From NCBI RefSeq assembly GCF_001306175.1, contig NZ_LGKN01000004.1, forward strand, positions 558,001 to 622,000: DNA of 64,000 nt, given 5' to 3'. Shown here one piece after another: positions 36,673 to 45,753 of the stretch (its first letter is position 1; every line of letters starts with the position of its first letter). Origin of the DNA: Ardenticatena maritima (GTDB lineage Bacteria; Chloroflexota; Anaerolineae; Ardenticatenales; Ardenticatenaceae). The translations under genes were made by a program, and so were the position numbers. The notes under the pieces were generated by a model. It ran no database searches, was not told the origin of the DNA, and saw only the letters and a list, made by a program, of their open reading frames with translations.

Positions 36673-38289
36673 ATGCTACGCATAGAACACCTTGCGTTCA
36701 CCTACCTGGGCGCCAAAGCGCCGGCGCTCAACGGTCTCGACGCCACGTTCCAACGTGGTGCAAAAGTGCTGGTGATTGGTGCGAACGGCGCCGGCAAAAG
36801 CACGTTTTTGGCGGCGGTGGCCGGCTTTGTGCCCCATTTCTTCCGCGGGGAGATGCACGGCGACATCCTGTTTGAAGGGCGCTCCCTGCGCGAAACGCCG
36901 CTGGCTGAGTGGGTAATGCGCGTGGGGCTTGTCTTCGCCAACCCATTCAACCAACTGAGCGGCGTTCGGCTGACGGTGTTTGAAGAAGTGGCGTTTGGGC
37001 TGGAAAACCTGGGCGTGCCCCCCGATGAGATTCGCCGCCGTGTTGCCGCAACACTCGAACACCTGGGGCTGAGCGACCTTGCCGAGCGGTCGCCTTTTGC
37101 TCTGAGCGGCGGACAACAACAGCGTGTGGCGATTGCCACCATTTTGGCGATGAACCCCCACGCGCTGGCGCTGGACGAACCCACCGCCCAACTCGACCCC
37201 CAAGGGGCGCGTGATGTCTTCGCCCTGCTTGCCGCGCTCGCCGAAGAAGAGCGGTATGTCCTCGCGGCAACCCAGCGGCTGGAATACGCCACGCCTGTGT
37301 TGCATGAGATGCTGGCGCTTCGTGAGGGGCGTTTGGCGGCGCACGCTCCGCTTCCGTCGGGAATGCACGCCGCCCCCGATGATGGGTGGGGGGTGCTTCT
37401 CCCCTTGCGCGTGCGCGCAGAGCGCCCAGGGTGGCGTCCCTGGCCGCACGACGCCCCGACGCTTGCCGATGAGGCGGTTGCCGCCGCCCCGCCCATGGGG
37501 ATAGAAGCCCACGCTGTGCACTACACCTACCCCACGGGCGTGGAGGCGCTACGCGGCGTTTCCGTGCACGCCCAACCGGGGGAAGTGGTGGCGCTGATGG
37601 GGCAAAACGGCGCAGGGAAAACCACGCTCAGCAAGATGTTCATCGGGCTGTTGCGCCCCGACAATGGAACAGTGCGCGTGGGCGAGTGGGACGCCACAGC
37701 ACGCGCCGCACACGAATTGGCGCACCGCGTGGGGTACGTGTTTCAGAACCCACATGACCAAATCTTCCACCGCCGCATTTGGGACGAAGTCGCCTATGGA
37801 CCGCGCAATCTCGGGTTTCCCCCCGAACGCTTGCGGAGCGCGGTTGAGCGCGCCCTGGCGTTGTGCGGGTTGAGCGAGTACGCCGAGGTACACCCCTACG
37901 ATATGCCGCTCAACCGCCGCCGCTGGGTGACCATTGCTGCCGCGCTGGCAATGGAAACACCCGTGCTCATCTTCGACGAACCGTCCGGCGGGTTCGACCG
38001 TGAAGACCTGTTGCGGCTCTATGCGCTCTTGCAGGCGTTGCGGCGGGCGGGGCGCACCGTGCTCCTCATCTCGCACGATGTCGGTTTTGTGGCGGAAATC
38101 GCCGACCGGGTCGTGGTCATGGCGCAAGGGCGCGTGCTTGCCGACGGCGCGCCGCATGAGGTGCTGACGGATGAAACGGTGCTCACCGCCGCCGCGCTGG
38201 ACTGGCCGCCGGCAACTGCGCTCGCGCGGGAGATGGGATTCACAACACCAGTCGTGCGCGAGGCGGAGTTGCATACACTGATGCAGTAA
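36673..38289 (+). CDS. ECF-type ABC transporter double ATP-binding protein
   Basis: The 538-residue protein carries two ABC ATPase halves, as in energy-coupling-factor vitamin or metal importers. First half: Walker A IGANGAGKST, the ECF-style Q-loop FANPFNQLSGVRLTVFEEVAFG, signature LSGGQQQR and Walker B ALALDEPTAQLD. Second half: Walker A MGQNGAGKTT, VFQNPHDQIFHRRIWDEVAYGP and Walker B VLIFDEPSGGFD. The second signature is degenerate (DMPLNRRRWVTIAAAL replaces LSGGQ). The matching S and T membrane subunits are probably those at 50975-52350. The ATG at 36673 follows GAGGAGC. Substrate unknown. Confidence 0.88.
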   Translation: MLRIEHLAFTYLGAKAPALNGLDATFQRGAKVLVIGANGAGKSTFLAAVAGFVPHFFRGEMHGDILFEGRSLRETPLAEWVMRVGLVFANPFNQLSGVRLTVFEEVAFGLENLGVPPDEIRRRVAATLEHLGLSDLAERSPFALSGGQQQRVAIATILAMNPHALALDEPTAQLDPQGARDVFALLAALAEEERYVLAATQRLEYATPVLHEMLALREGRLAAHAPLPSGMHAAPDDGWGVLLPLRVRAERPGWRPWPHDAPTLADEAVAAAPPMGIEAHAVHYTYPTGVEALRGVSVHAQPGEVVALMGQNGAGKTTLSKMFIGLLRPDNGTVRVGEWDATARAAHELAHRVGYVFQNPHDQIFHRRIWDEVAYGPRNLGFPPERLRSAVERALALCGLSEYAEVHPYDMPLNRRRWVTIAAALAMETPVLIFDEPSGGFDREDLLRLYALLQALRRAGRTVLLISHDVGFVAEIADRVVVMAQGRVLADGAPHEVLTDETVLTAAALDWPPATALAREMGFTTPVVREAELHTLMQ

Positions 38290-38311
38290 GCAACACCAAA
38301 GGAGGCGAACG

Positions 38312-39190
38312 ATGAGACTGCAAGGCGCTGTGGTCGTGATAACCGGTTCGACGCGCGGGTTTGGCAACACATTGGCGCGCATGCTCCTTGAAAAAGGGGC
38401 GCGTGTTGTCATTTCGGGGCGTTCACAAGAGACAGTGGATACCGTCGTCGCCACGCTTGCACAGCATGGTGACGTGAGCGGGCTGGCGTGCGACGTGCGC
38501 CACGCCGAGCAGGTGTACGCTCTGGCGAGGCATGCGCGCACCCACTTCGGGCGCATTGATGTGTGGGTCAACAACGCCGGCATTGCCACGTCCGCGGCGG
38601 GCGGCATTCTTGACTTTCCGCCGGACGTTGCCGAAACCATCTTTCAGGTCAACTGTCTGGGCACACTCCACGGCACACAAGCCGCAGTCGCCGTGATGAA
38701 ACGCCAGGGCGGCGGCACAATCGTCAATCTCTACGGGCGCGGGAGCGATTTGCGCCCCGCCACCCCTTCGGGGCTTTACGGCGCCAGCAAGGCGTGGATT
38801 ACCTCTTTTACACGCACCGCCGCCGCCGAATACAAACACGTGCCCATTCGGTTCATCGGGTTTAGTCCGGGGATGATGCTCACAGACATGCTCGACGTGC
38901 ATGAAATTGTCGGCGATACCGTCGCCCCACAGATGCGCAACTACCCGCTTGTGCTGCAAGCCCTCGCCCATCCCCCCGAACGCCCGGCGGCGGAACTGGT
39001 GCGCCTTCTGGAAACGAACACCAAGCGCTTCGTTGAATATCGCTACATGAGCGGCTTGCGGCTGGCGCGCATGTTGGCGCACCTGGCATGGCTCCGTCTC
39101 ACGCAAAAGGGGCGCACAACGCCCCCCACATGGCGACAACAACCCGCATTCGACCCGTGGCCGCACATTGCCGAAGAAGAGAGCGCCTGA
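38312..39190 (+). CDS. Short-chain dehydrogenase/reductase
   Basis: The 292 residues have a classical SDR fold: NAD(P)-binding VVITGSTRGFGNTLARMLLE, the acidic/adenine region ACDVRHAEQ, the strand motif DVWVNNAGIA, and the catalytic pair in LYGASKAWITSF (Tyr-x-x-x-Lys). The arginine after strand 2 (ISGRSQET) suggests NADP preference. A C-terminal extension of about 70 residues is rich in Arg and Trp. Substrate is unknown. It is preceded by AAAGGAGGCG, 22 bases after the ECF ATPase gene. Confidence 0.88.
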   Translation: MRLQGAVVVITGSTRGFGNTLARMLLEKGARVVISGRSQETVDTVVATLAQHGDVSGLACDVRHAEQVYALARHARTHFGRIDVWVNNAGIATSAAGGILDFPPDVAETIFQVNCLGTLHGTQAAVAVMKRQGGGTIVNLYGRGSDLRPATPSGLYGASKAWITSFTRTAAAEYKHVPIRFIGFSPGMMLTDMLDVHEIVGDTVAPQMRNYPLVLQALAHPPERPAAELVRLLETNTKRFVEYRYMSGLRLARMLAHLAWLRLTQKGRTTPPTWRQQPAFDPWPHIAEEESA

Positions 39191-39204
39191 CAAAAACGTG
39201 CGAC

Positions 39205-39232
39205 TTGCGATGCCAACGGCTCATGCTATGCT
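39205..39232 (+). promoter_or_regulatory. Promoter of tpiA-scpA
   Basis: TTGCGA (39205-39210), 16 bases, TATGCT (39227-39232) with an extended -10 TGC. The same TGCTATGCT element occurs before the cmr operon at 21365. Confidence 0.55.
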
Positions 39233-39293
39233 GAGCGCCGTCAAAAAGCGAACAGCACAACTGCTTGACCAACCCGATGAAGAAGGAGGGCTC

Positions 39294-40052
39294 ATGCGAA
39301 CACCGCTCATCGCCGCCAACTGGAAGATGCACAAAACCGTGCCCGAAGCCGTTGCCATGTTGCGCGACTTGCTCGACCGGCTGGGTGGACAAGCCCCCAC
39401 CGACCGCCGCGTGCTGATTTGCCCCCCCTTCACGGCACTGAGCGCCGTGCGGGATGTGCTCGACGGCACCGGCATTTTCTGGGGCGCGCAAAACATGCAC
39501 CCCGCCGAAGAAGGGGCTTTCACAGGGGAAATTTCCGCCCGCATGCTCACCGATTTGGGATGCTCCTACGTCATCATTGGGCACTCGGAACGCCGCCACA
39601 TTTTCGGCGAAAGCGACGCCTTCATCAACCAAAAAGTGCACGCCGCGTTCGCCCACGGGTTGACCCCCATTCTGGCTGTTGGCGAAAAAATCGAACAACG
39701 CCGCGCCGGCGAGCATGAAGCCGTTGTCGAAGCGCAATTGGCGCAAGGGCTGGAAGGCGTGAGCGCCGAGCAAGCCCGCACGCTCGTCATTGCGTATGAA
39801 CCTGTCTGGGCAATCGGCACCGGCGAAACCGCCACCCCCGAAGACGCCCAAGCCATGCACGCTTTTATCCGTGGCTGGCTGGCGGCGCGCTTCGGCGACG
39901 ATGTCGCCCAACAGGTCATCATCCAGTACGGCGGCTCCGTCAAGCCCAACAACGTGGACGCGCTCATGGCGCAACCCGACATTGACGGCGCCCTTGTTGG
40001 CGGCGCATCATTGCACGCCGAAAGTTTTGCGCGTATCATCCAATTCCAGTAA
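39294..40052 (+). CDS. tpiA: Triosephosphate isomerase
   Basis: TpiA interconverts dihydroxyacetone phosphate and glyceraldehyde-3-phosphate in glycolysis. The 252 residues start with TPLIAANWKMHKTVPEA and contain WGAQNMHPAEEGAFTGEISA, YVIIGHSERRHIFGE (catalytic His), IAYEPVWAIGTGETATPE (catalytic Glu, loop 6) and IIQYGGSVKPNNVDALM. The ATG at 39294 follows GAAGGAGGG. It is followed 22 bases later by scpA. Confidence 0.97.
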   Translation: MRTPLIAANWKMHKTVPEAVAMLRDLLDRLGGQAPTDRRVLICPPFTALSAVRDVLDGTGIFWGAQNMHPAEEGAFTGEISARMLTDLGCSYVIIGHSERRHIFGESDAFINQKVHAAFAHGLTPILAVGEKIEQRRAGEHEAVVEAQLAQGLEGVSAEQARTLVIAYEPVWAIGTGETATPEDAQAMHAFIRGWLAARFGDDVAQQVIIQYGGSVKPNNVDALMAQPDIDGALVGGASLHAESFARIIQFQ

Positions 40053-40074
40053 AGCGCAAAGGCAAAGCCATTCG

Positions 40075-40857
40075 ATGACCGAAGAATTCACCGTCCAACT
40101 TCCCTTCTTTGAAGGACCGCTCGACCTGCTGTTGCACCTCATCGAGCGGCGCGAACTGGATATTACCAAAGTCTCACTCGCCATGGTCACCGACGAGTAC
40201 ATGGCGTACCTGGCGGCGCTTGAACGCGTTGACCCGGGGCGCGTTGCCGATTTTCTCGTCGTCGCGGCGCGTTTGTTGTTGCTGAAAAGCCGCATGTTGC
40301 TCCCACAGGAACGCCAGGAAGAAGAAGAGGAAGAAGACGACGGCGAAGCCCTTGCGCGGGCGCTGGAAGCCTATCGCCAATTCAAGCAGATTGCCGAACT
40401 CCTTGCCGAACGTGAAGCGGCGGGGTTGCGCGCCTACGTCCGCGAAGCCCCGCCGCCCGACCTTGAACCCCGTTTGTCGCCCAACGGCGTCTCGGTGAAC
40501 GATTTGCTCGCCGCCCTGCGCGATATTTTGCGCCAAAAACCCCCGCCGCCCGAATCTGTGGACAAGGTTGTGCGCCCTCTGCGCGTGACCGTCCGCCAAC
40601 GCATTCGCACCCTGGCGGCGCGCCTGCGCCAGGGGGGGCGTTTCCGCTTCGAGGAACTGTTTGCCGGCGATGTTGACCGGCAAGACGTCATCGCCACGTT
40701 TCTGGCGTTGCTGGAAACGCTCAAACTCGGCTGGGCGCGTGTCGAACAAGAAAAGCCCTTTGCGCCCATTTACATTGAGCCGATTGTCGAAAACGTGCCC
40801 GCCGAGGGTGAAGAACCCGAATTCACCTCGGAATTTGACGAGCCGCCTGCGGAATAA
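40075..40857 (+). CDS. scpA: Segregation and condensation protein A
   Basis: ScpA is the kleisin that bridges SMC heads with ScpB in chromosome condensation. The 260 residues show the N-terminal helix-turn motif FEGPLDLLLHLIERRELDIT and VTDEYMAYLAALERVDPGRV, ADFLVVAARLLLLKSRMLLP, then an acidic linker (EEEEEEDDGE), and a C-terminal winged-helix part (FEELFAGDVDRQDVIATFLA LLETLKLG). ScpB and SMC are not in the window. Confidence 0.94.
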   Translation: MTEEFTVQLPFFEGPLDLLLHLIERRELDITKVSLAMVTDEYMAYLAALERVDPGRVADFLVVAARLLLLKSRMLLPQERQEEEEEEDDGEALARALEAYRQFKQIAELLAEREAAGLRAYVREAPPPDLEPRLSPNGVSVNDLLAALRDILRQKPPPPESVDKVVRPLRVTVRQRIRTLAARLRQGGRFRFEELFAGDVDRQDVIATFLALLETLKLGWARVEQEKPFAPIYIEPIVENVPAEGEEPEFTSEFDEPPAE

Positions 40858-40917
40858 CCGCGACGGCTTCCCCTCGCCTGCATTTTTCCTCGCCCTGTTC
40901 CTTTCTGCACACTGCTC

Positions 40918-40946
40918 TTGCGTTGCGTCTCATTTGTTGCCATAAT
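40918..40946 (+). promoter_or_regulatory. Promoter of the TPM-domain protein operon
   Basis: TTGCGT (40918-40923), 17 bases, CATAAT (40941-40946), about 60 bases before the start codon. Confidence 0.55.
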
Positions 40947-41004
40947 CGCCATTGATTGAAACGCCACATCATCCAACCCCAAGAATTGATGAAGGATGCG
41001 ACTT

Positions 41005-43992
41005 ATGCGCACAATCGTTTCATTTTTTGCGTGGCTTCTCGCTCTTGGCTTGATATTTTCACTCACGTTGACAGCCACAGCGCAAACCGAATGCCCCTAT
41101 GCCGTCATTCGCCTGGAGATCACCCCGCCGCCCGACACCAACGCCATCTGCACCGCCGCCCGTCCCCTTTCCGAAGCGGGGTATCGCGTGTTCGTCCTGC
41201 TCACCGACCGCACCTTCAACAGCGAAGCGGAGTGGTTCGCCTATCTGGACCAGGTCGAAGCCGAAGCCGGCTTGCGCGACCCACGTGTCGAAGACGGCTT
41301 TGCACGCAACGCCATTGCGCTTGAAGTCACCACCCAAAACGCGCCGTGGAACGTCGTCATCACCTACGGCGAACGCCTGTTTGGCACGCCGCTCGACAAC
41401 GACGCGACCATTGACCAACTCAAAGAAACCGTGCGCCGCGGCCTCGCCGAGAACCGCCCCGAAACGGGCGTTGCGCAGGCACTCGCGCGCCTCGCCGCGA
41501 CCGTCGGCGCGGTGCAAATGGCGACGGGTGAAGAACCCACCGCCCCCACCCCCGCCATCGCCCCCGAAGCCGAGCAATCCGCTTCTTCATGGGTGCGCTG
41601 GCTGGTGGGGCTTGGTCTGCTAGGTGGGGCGGGCGCTTTGGGGTGGAAAATGTCCGAGCCCGTGCGCGCCCGCCGCCGCGAAGAAGCCCGCCTGCGCGCC
41701 CACTTGCGCGCTGTGCAAAACGCCACCGCCACCATTCTCGCCGCGCTCGACACACTCCTGAGCGGTATACGTCCCGAAGACACCCCGCTCTACCAAATGT
41801 TCCAGGCGTACCACGGGCATCTCTACGATGACCTCGACGCCGAAGTGCACGACCTGCTCCGTCAGGCGCAAGCCGCCCTGCGCGACGCGTTCGATGTCTA
41901 TCACGCGCTCAGCGACGCCGCCGCACAACGCCAACGCCCCCTGGAAGACCAGATACGCGATTGGGAACTGCTCTACCTCACCCTCGTCGGCACGGACGAG
42001 CGCGTGCGGAACCTCACCGACGACCAGGTGCGCGAACTGCTGGACCCGCTCTCCATCACCGAGAACACGCCCCCCGAAGAGGGGCAACTCGCCCGCCAAC
42101 TCGACGCCCTGCGCGCCGACCTACGCGGCAAAACCATGCGCGTTCCCCTGCAATTTGTGGACCCCGAGCGGGTTGACCAGGCGGGCATTCTTGGGCTGAT
42201 TGACCGCGTCAAAGCCCACATCGCCCACCTCTACCATGCCCGCCAACAAGCGCCGCAAGAAATTGACGCCCTGCGCGCCCGCCGCGACGCCCTTGCCGCC
42301 GCCATTCCCGACGACTTTGTCATGCCCCCCGAAGACCTGCTCGCCCCCATTGACCAACACCTGACACACGCCGACGACCTGCTGCGCGAACACCGCTACC
42401 TTGACGTGCTCGACCTTGCCGAAGACCTCGACGCAATGCTCGACGCCGCCGAAGCCTTCCTCGAAGCCGTGGAATTGCACCGCGAACACCTGAAACTCGT
42501 GGAAGAAGCCGCCGCCGAAGGCTACCGTCCCCCCGAACTGCCCAACGCACTCCGCGCCGCCGACGACGCCCTTTCGCGCGCCATGCACGCCCTTTCACAG
42601 CCCGAAGGCGTCGCCGCCCAAAACGCCGTGGACGCCTTCATCGCCGCGACAACGCACGTGCGCAACGTGGTGAACGACTGGCGCACCCTGCATCAAACCA
42701 ACGCCGCCCGTTTCGAGAACCTGAAACAGCGCGCCGAACAGGTGCGCACCACGTGGGAAACCCGCACCCGCCCCGAATGGGAAGCCCTGCAAGCCTACCC
42801 CAGCGCCAATTGGGACGACATCGCGCCGCGAGTGCGTGAAGCCGAACACGCCTTCGAGACCATCACCGACGCGCTCACCGAAGCCGACCGCTTCAATGCG
42901 CTCCACGTGCAAGACTTCACTCGCGCCGCCCAACGACTCACCGACGCCGCGCACGCCCTCACACTCGTGCAAAACGTGCAACAACTCATCAGCGACCGCC
43001 TGCAAGCCGTTCGCAACGCGGAGCAATACATCGAAACCAGCCTGCAAAAAGCCATCGCCGACCTGCACGCGCTGGAAGAACTGCACACGCGCGAAGACCG
43101 CCGCTTGGGCGAGGATATCAAAGAACACCTGCACGAACTGCATACCATGTTCGACACCGTGCGCCGCCTCATCGGCAAACGCCATTACGCCCCCGCCCAG
43201 CAAACCCTCAACGAAGCCCTTGCCCTGCTCAGCGAGACCCAACAACGCGCGCACCAACAACTCGAAGCCACCCGCATCGCCGAACAGGAAATCGCTGCCC
43301 AAGCCATCGAAGCCCAAAAGCTCCGCACCGCCCTTGAAGCCGCCCTGGACACGCTCCCCGAATCCGCGCGCACACCCGAACTCATCACACAAGCCAACAC
43401 CGCCCGCCGCCTGCTGAACGAAGCCGAAGAAGCGCGCGCCGCCCTGCCCACCCTGGCTGATGAAGCATTGCACGCCACCCTTGAAGAAACACGCCGGCAC
43501 TACACCCAAGCCCTCGACGCCCTGCGCGCCGCCCAGGAACAAGTGCAAATCGCCGCCAGCCTCTACCAACAAACCCTGGAAGAAACGCGGCAACTCATCG
43601 AAGAAACCGCCCAAGCACTCGCCGAAGCCGAAACCCTTGCCAACCACCCCATGATTGCCACCACCGACCTGCAAACGCTGGAAGAAGCCCGCCGCATGTT
43701 CGCCAACCTGCGCCGCATCCCGCTCGAAGGGGCTTCACTCGACACATTGCGCCGCATCCAAAAAGAAGCCGCCCATGTGCGCACCTACACGGAAAGCGCT
43801 TTGCAGCAATTTCGGCGCGTGCTTAGCCAAGTTGAACGACAACGCCGTTCGCGCACGATTGCCCCGACCAGCCTGGGACTCACATCATCCATTCCGCACG
43901 CCGCGCCCAGCCATCGTGTCAGCCGTCCACGCGCCTCACGGTCACGCCCCGCCTCACGTTCCAGCAGCATGGGGCGCAGCAAACGGCGCTAA
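41005..43992 (+). CDS. Large TPM-domain membrane protein with long coiled coil
   Basis: The 995-residue protein has a signal peptide (FFAWLLALGLIFSLTLTATAQ), an exported region resembling the TPM/YgcG-Psb32 domain (VFVLLTDRTFNSEAEWFAYLDQ, WNVVITYGERLFGTPLDN, about 40-160), a short linker, one membrane helix (SWVRWLVGLGLLGGAGALGW, about 190-215), then about 780 cytoplasmic residues that are Ala/Glu/Leu-rich and strongly helical, probably a long coiled coil. The tail is Ser/Arg-rich and basic. TPM proteins occur in envelope and photosystem repair contexts, with phosphatase activity reported for some. Role unknown here. The ATG at 41005 follows GAAGGA. The small zinc-finger gene follows after 12 bases. 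Confidence 0.75.
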   Translation: MRTIVSFFAWLLALGLIFSLTLTATAQTECPYAVIRLEITPPPDTNAICTAARPLSEAGYRVFVLLTDRTFNSEAEWFAYLDQVEAEAGLRDPRVEDGFARNAIALEVTTQNAPWNVVITYGERLFGTPLDNDATIDQLKETVRRGLAENRPETGVAQALARLAATVGAVQMATGEEPTAPTPAIAPEAEQSASSWVRWLVGLGLLGGAGALGWKMSEPVRARRREEARLRAHLRAVQNATATILAALDTLLSGIRPEDTPLYQMFQAYHGHLYDDLDAEVHDLLRQAQAALRDAFDVYHALSDAAAQRQRPLEDQIRDWELLYLTLVGTDERVRNLTDDQVRELLDPLSITENTPPEEGQLARQLDALRADLRGKTMRVPLQFVDPERVDQAGILGLIDRVKAHIAHLYHARQQAPQEIDALRARRDALAAAIPDDFVMPPEDLLAPIDQHLTHADDLLREHRYLDVLDLAEDLDAMLDAAEAFLEAVELHREHLKLVEEAAAEGYRPPELPNALRAADDALSRAMHALSQPEGVAAQNAVDAFIAATTHVRNVVNDWRTLHQTNAARFENLKQRAEQVRTTWETRTRPEWEALQAYPSANWDDIAPRVREAEHAFETITDALTEADRFNALHVQDFTRAAQRLTDAAHALTLVQNVQQLISDRLQAVRNAEQYIETSLQKAIADLHALEELHTREDRRLGEDIKEHLHELHTMFDTVRRLIGKRHYAPAQQTLNEALALLSETQQRAHQQLEATRIAEQEIAAQAIEAQKLRTALEAALDTLPESARTPELITQANTARRLLNEAEEARAALPTLADEALHATLEETRRHYTQALDALRAAQEQVQIAASLYQQTLEETRQLIEETAQALAEAETLANHPMIATTDLQTLEEARRMFANLRRIPLEGASLDTLRRIQKEAAHVRTYTESALQQFRRVLSQVERQRRSRTIAPTSLGLTSSIPHAAPSHRVSRPRASRSRPASRSSSMGRSKRR

Positions 43993-44004
43993 CAGGAGCA
44001 GACC

Positions 44005-44397
44005 ATGGGCCGACGCAAAAAAGAATTTCCATGTGGGCACAAAGGGTTTGGCTCTTTCTGCCACCGTTGCGCCCAAGAAGAAAAAGAACGCCAAAAACGC
44101 GCCCAGAAACGCGCCGCGTGGGAAGCCACGTTTGAGCACGACCCCATCGAACTGCGCCATCTCCCGCGCGATGTGGTCATCCGCGCCCGTGAAATCCTCG
44201 CCCTGCTGGCGGACGGCGTGACCTGGAACGCCCCGCGCATCAAGGGCAAACTCATGCAATTCGACAACACCCTCATCAGCATTCCCGTCACCTACCGCTA
44301 CCGCATGCTGGCGCGCAAAACCGACAGTGGCGTCATCCCGCTGGAAGTCATCTCGCATGAGGAATACAACAAGCGTTACAGGCACTTCAAGCAGTGA
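44005..44397 (+). CDS. Small zinc-finger protein with RelE-like C-terminal half
   Basis: The 130-residue product begins with EFPCGHKGFGSFCHRCAQEE, a likely zinc site made of Cys/His ligands, then a basic helix. The C-terminal part, LRHLPRDVVIRAREILALL, then APRIKGKLMQFDNTLISIPV and YRYRMLAR to EVISHEEYNKRYRHF, recalls the RelE/HigB toxin superfamily in strand order and in its final His-Glu-x-Tyr. That link is weak and needs structure prediction. No antitoxin gene is adjacent; it follows the coiled-coil protein by 12 bases and shares its terminator. Confidence 0.65.
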   Translation: MGRRKKEFPCGHKGFGSFCHRCAQEEKERQKRAQKRAAWEATFEHDPIELRHLPRDVVIRAREILALLADGVTWNAPRIKGKLMQFDNTLISIPVTYRYRMLARKTDSGVIPLEVISHEEYNKRYRHFKQ

Positions 44398-44416
44398 ACA
44401 TGGCGAGCAAGAAAGC

Positions 44417-44448
44417 AAAAAGCCCCGCACATGCGGGGCTTTTTTTTT
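44417..44448. terminator. Strong bidirectional terminator
   Basis: AGCCCCGC and GCGGGGCT around ACAT form an 8-bp stem, with AAAAA on the left and eight T residues on the right. It ends the plus-strand operon and also the minus-strand tRNA cluster. Confidence 0.9.
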
Positions 44449-44453
44449 GAAGA

Positions 44454-44526
44454 AGCCACCGGTCGGACTCGAACCGACGACCTGCTCATTACGAGTGAGC
44501 TGCTCTACCGACTGAGCTACGGTGGC
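44454..44526 (-). tRNA. tRNA-Thr (anticodon CGT)
   Basis: 73 nucleotides with a complete cloverleaf: acceptor GCCACCG/CGGTGGC, D-arm GCTC/GAGC, anticodon stem GCTCA/TGAGC with loop CTCGTAA, and T-loop TTCGAGT. CCA is not encoded. Confidence 0.97.
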
Positions 44527-44532
44527 ATCCAG

Positions 44533-44604
<72 letters not shown>

Positions 44605-44609
44605 TTGAG

Positions 44610-44682
44610 TGCTGAGGCCCAGACTCGAACTGGGGACCCCCGCGTTTTCAGCGCGGTGCTCTACCAACTGAGCTACCTCAGC
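44610..44682 (-). tRNA. tRNA-Phe (anticodon GAA)
   Basis: 73 nucleotides, acceptor GCTGAGG/CCTCAGC, anticodon stem CCGCG/CGCGG with loop CTGAAAA, T-loop TTCGAGT. It is the first tRNA of a Phe-Gly-Thr cluster transcribed on the minus strand. CCA is not encoded. Confidence 0.97.
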
Positions 44683-44767
44683 GCGTTACAGCGCCGCCAA
44701 TTATATGGCGCCGTGGGCTTTTGTCAAATGTTTGTTGCTCGTTGCAACCATACGTGGAAAAGCAGAA

Positions 44768-44793
44768 CGCCCTACACGCACATGTGCAGGGCG
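44768..44793 (-). terminator. Possible terminator of the ftcD-CPBP operon
   Basis: On the minus strand CGCCCT (44793-44788) and AGGGCG (44773-44768) enclose a 14-base partly self-pairing loop, followed by TTCTGCTTTTCC. The T-run is imperfect. Confidence 0.4.
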
Positions 44794-44823
44794 CTGACGG
44801 CTTTTCTGGCACACCATCCTTTT

Positions 44824-45726
44824 TTATTGCGATTCCTGCTCCTGAGATCTGCGCCACTTCCACACCAACTTCAAAAGCTCCAAACGTGCCTCTACGGCTT
44901 TATACAATTGTTCGTACTTGATGATACGAATCCGTTGCCAGGCATAGGTGAGCAGAACCATGATGATGAGACCTCGCGAGACCGGGAAGAGGGGGGCAAC
45001 AATTGCCGCCTTGAGCCAGGCCGTCCACACCAGGTTGCGTGATGTCGCAAAAACCCATCCCAAAAGCACGGCCAAGCCGGTATGAAACAAGAGCGCAACT
45101 GTTGTGAGTGACAGCGCATCAGGCTGAGATTGGCGAGGCAAATAGACCTGCCCCTGCAAAAACAGGATGTAAAGCAACGTGCTCACAACGACAGGCGCCC
45201 CGCTCGCCCATCGTTTGCCCTCGGTCATGCGTTCTATCACGCTGAACACATAGCCGCGGAAGAAAACCTCCTCAGAAACACTGATGAAGCACCACACAAG
45301 AACCCAATATACCCAAACTGATGGTTTCGTGAAGAGGACAAACAATTTTCCGAAGGGGATACCGATAAGCCGGAGAAAGAGAGCAATTGACGCCCAGGCA
45401 ATACACATCCAAACCACTGCTTGCAAGAGTTTCTGACGCGACAAGCCAAGAGCCCCCAACGAGATACCACTCACACGAATGCCAACATAGCCGAGTACAA
45501 ACAGGCCAAGCGCATATACCAATGCCTGGACAGTGCTCAGGCTGGTATAGGTATATGCCACCCCAAACGTCGTCGTCAACAACCAAAACTCTGCACGACT
45601 GGAAACAATGAGCCTATCAGACGGATGAATAGGCTTAGCGAGGGCTATGTTGATAAACACCAGCGGCCACACAAAAGCACAAACGGCCAGGACGACAAAA
45701 AGGAGTTTCACCCCCCACGAACGCAT
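44824..45726 (-). CDS. CPBP-family intramembrane metalloprotease homologue
   Basis: The 300-residue protein has about eight membrane segments and the CPBP/CAAX-protease motif VSEEVFFRGYVFSVIE (EExxxR) near residue 185. A histidine in LLFHTGLAVLLGWVFA matches the later motif position. CPBP proteins cleave prenylated proteins or act in bacteriocin self-immunity; the substrate here is unknown. The ATG at 45726 follows GAAGGAGG. It lies 27 bases after ftcD in the same direction. Composition is AT-richer than the neighbours, which suggests acquisition. Confidence 0.75.
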   Translation of the reverse strand: MRSWGVKLLFVVLAVCAFVWPLVFINIALAKPIHPSDRLIVSSRAEFWLLTTTFGVAYTYTSLSTVQALVYALGLFVLGYVGIRVSGISLGALGLSRQKLLQAVVWMCIAWASIALFLRLIGIPFGKLFVLFTKPSVWVYWVLVWCFISVSEEVFFRGYVFSVIERMTEGKRWASGAPVVVSTLLYILFLQGQVYLPRQSQPDALSLTTVALLFHTGLAVLLGWVFATSRNLVWTAWLKAAIVAPLFPVSRGLIIMVLLTYAWQRIRIIKYEQLYKAVEARLELLKLVWKWRRSQEQESQ

Positions 45727-45753
45727 TGCAACCTCCTTCGCCATGTATGTTGG

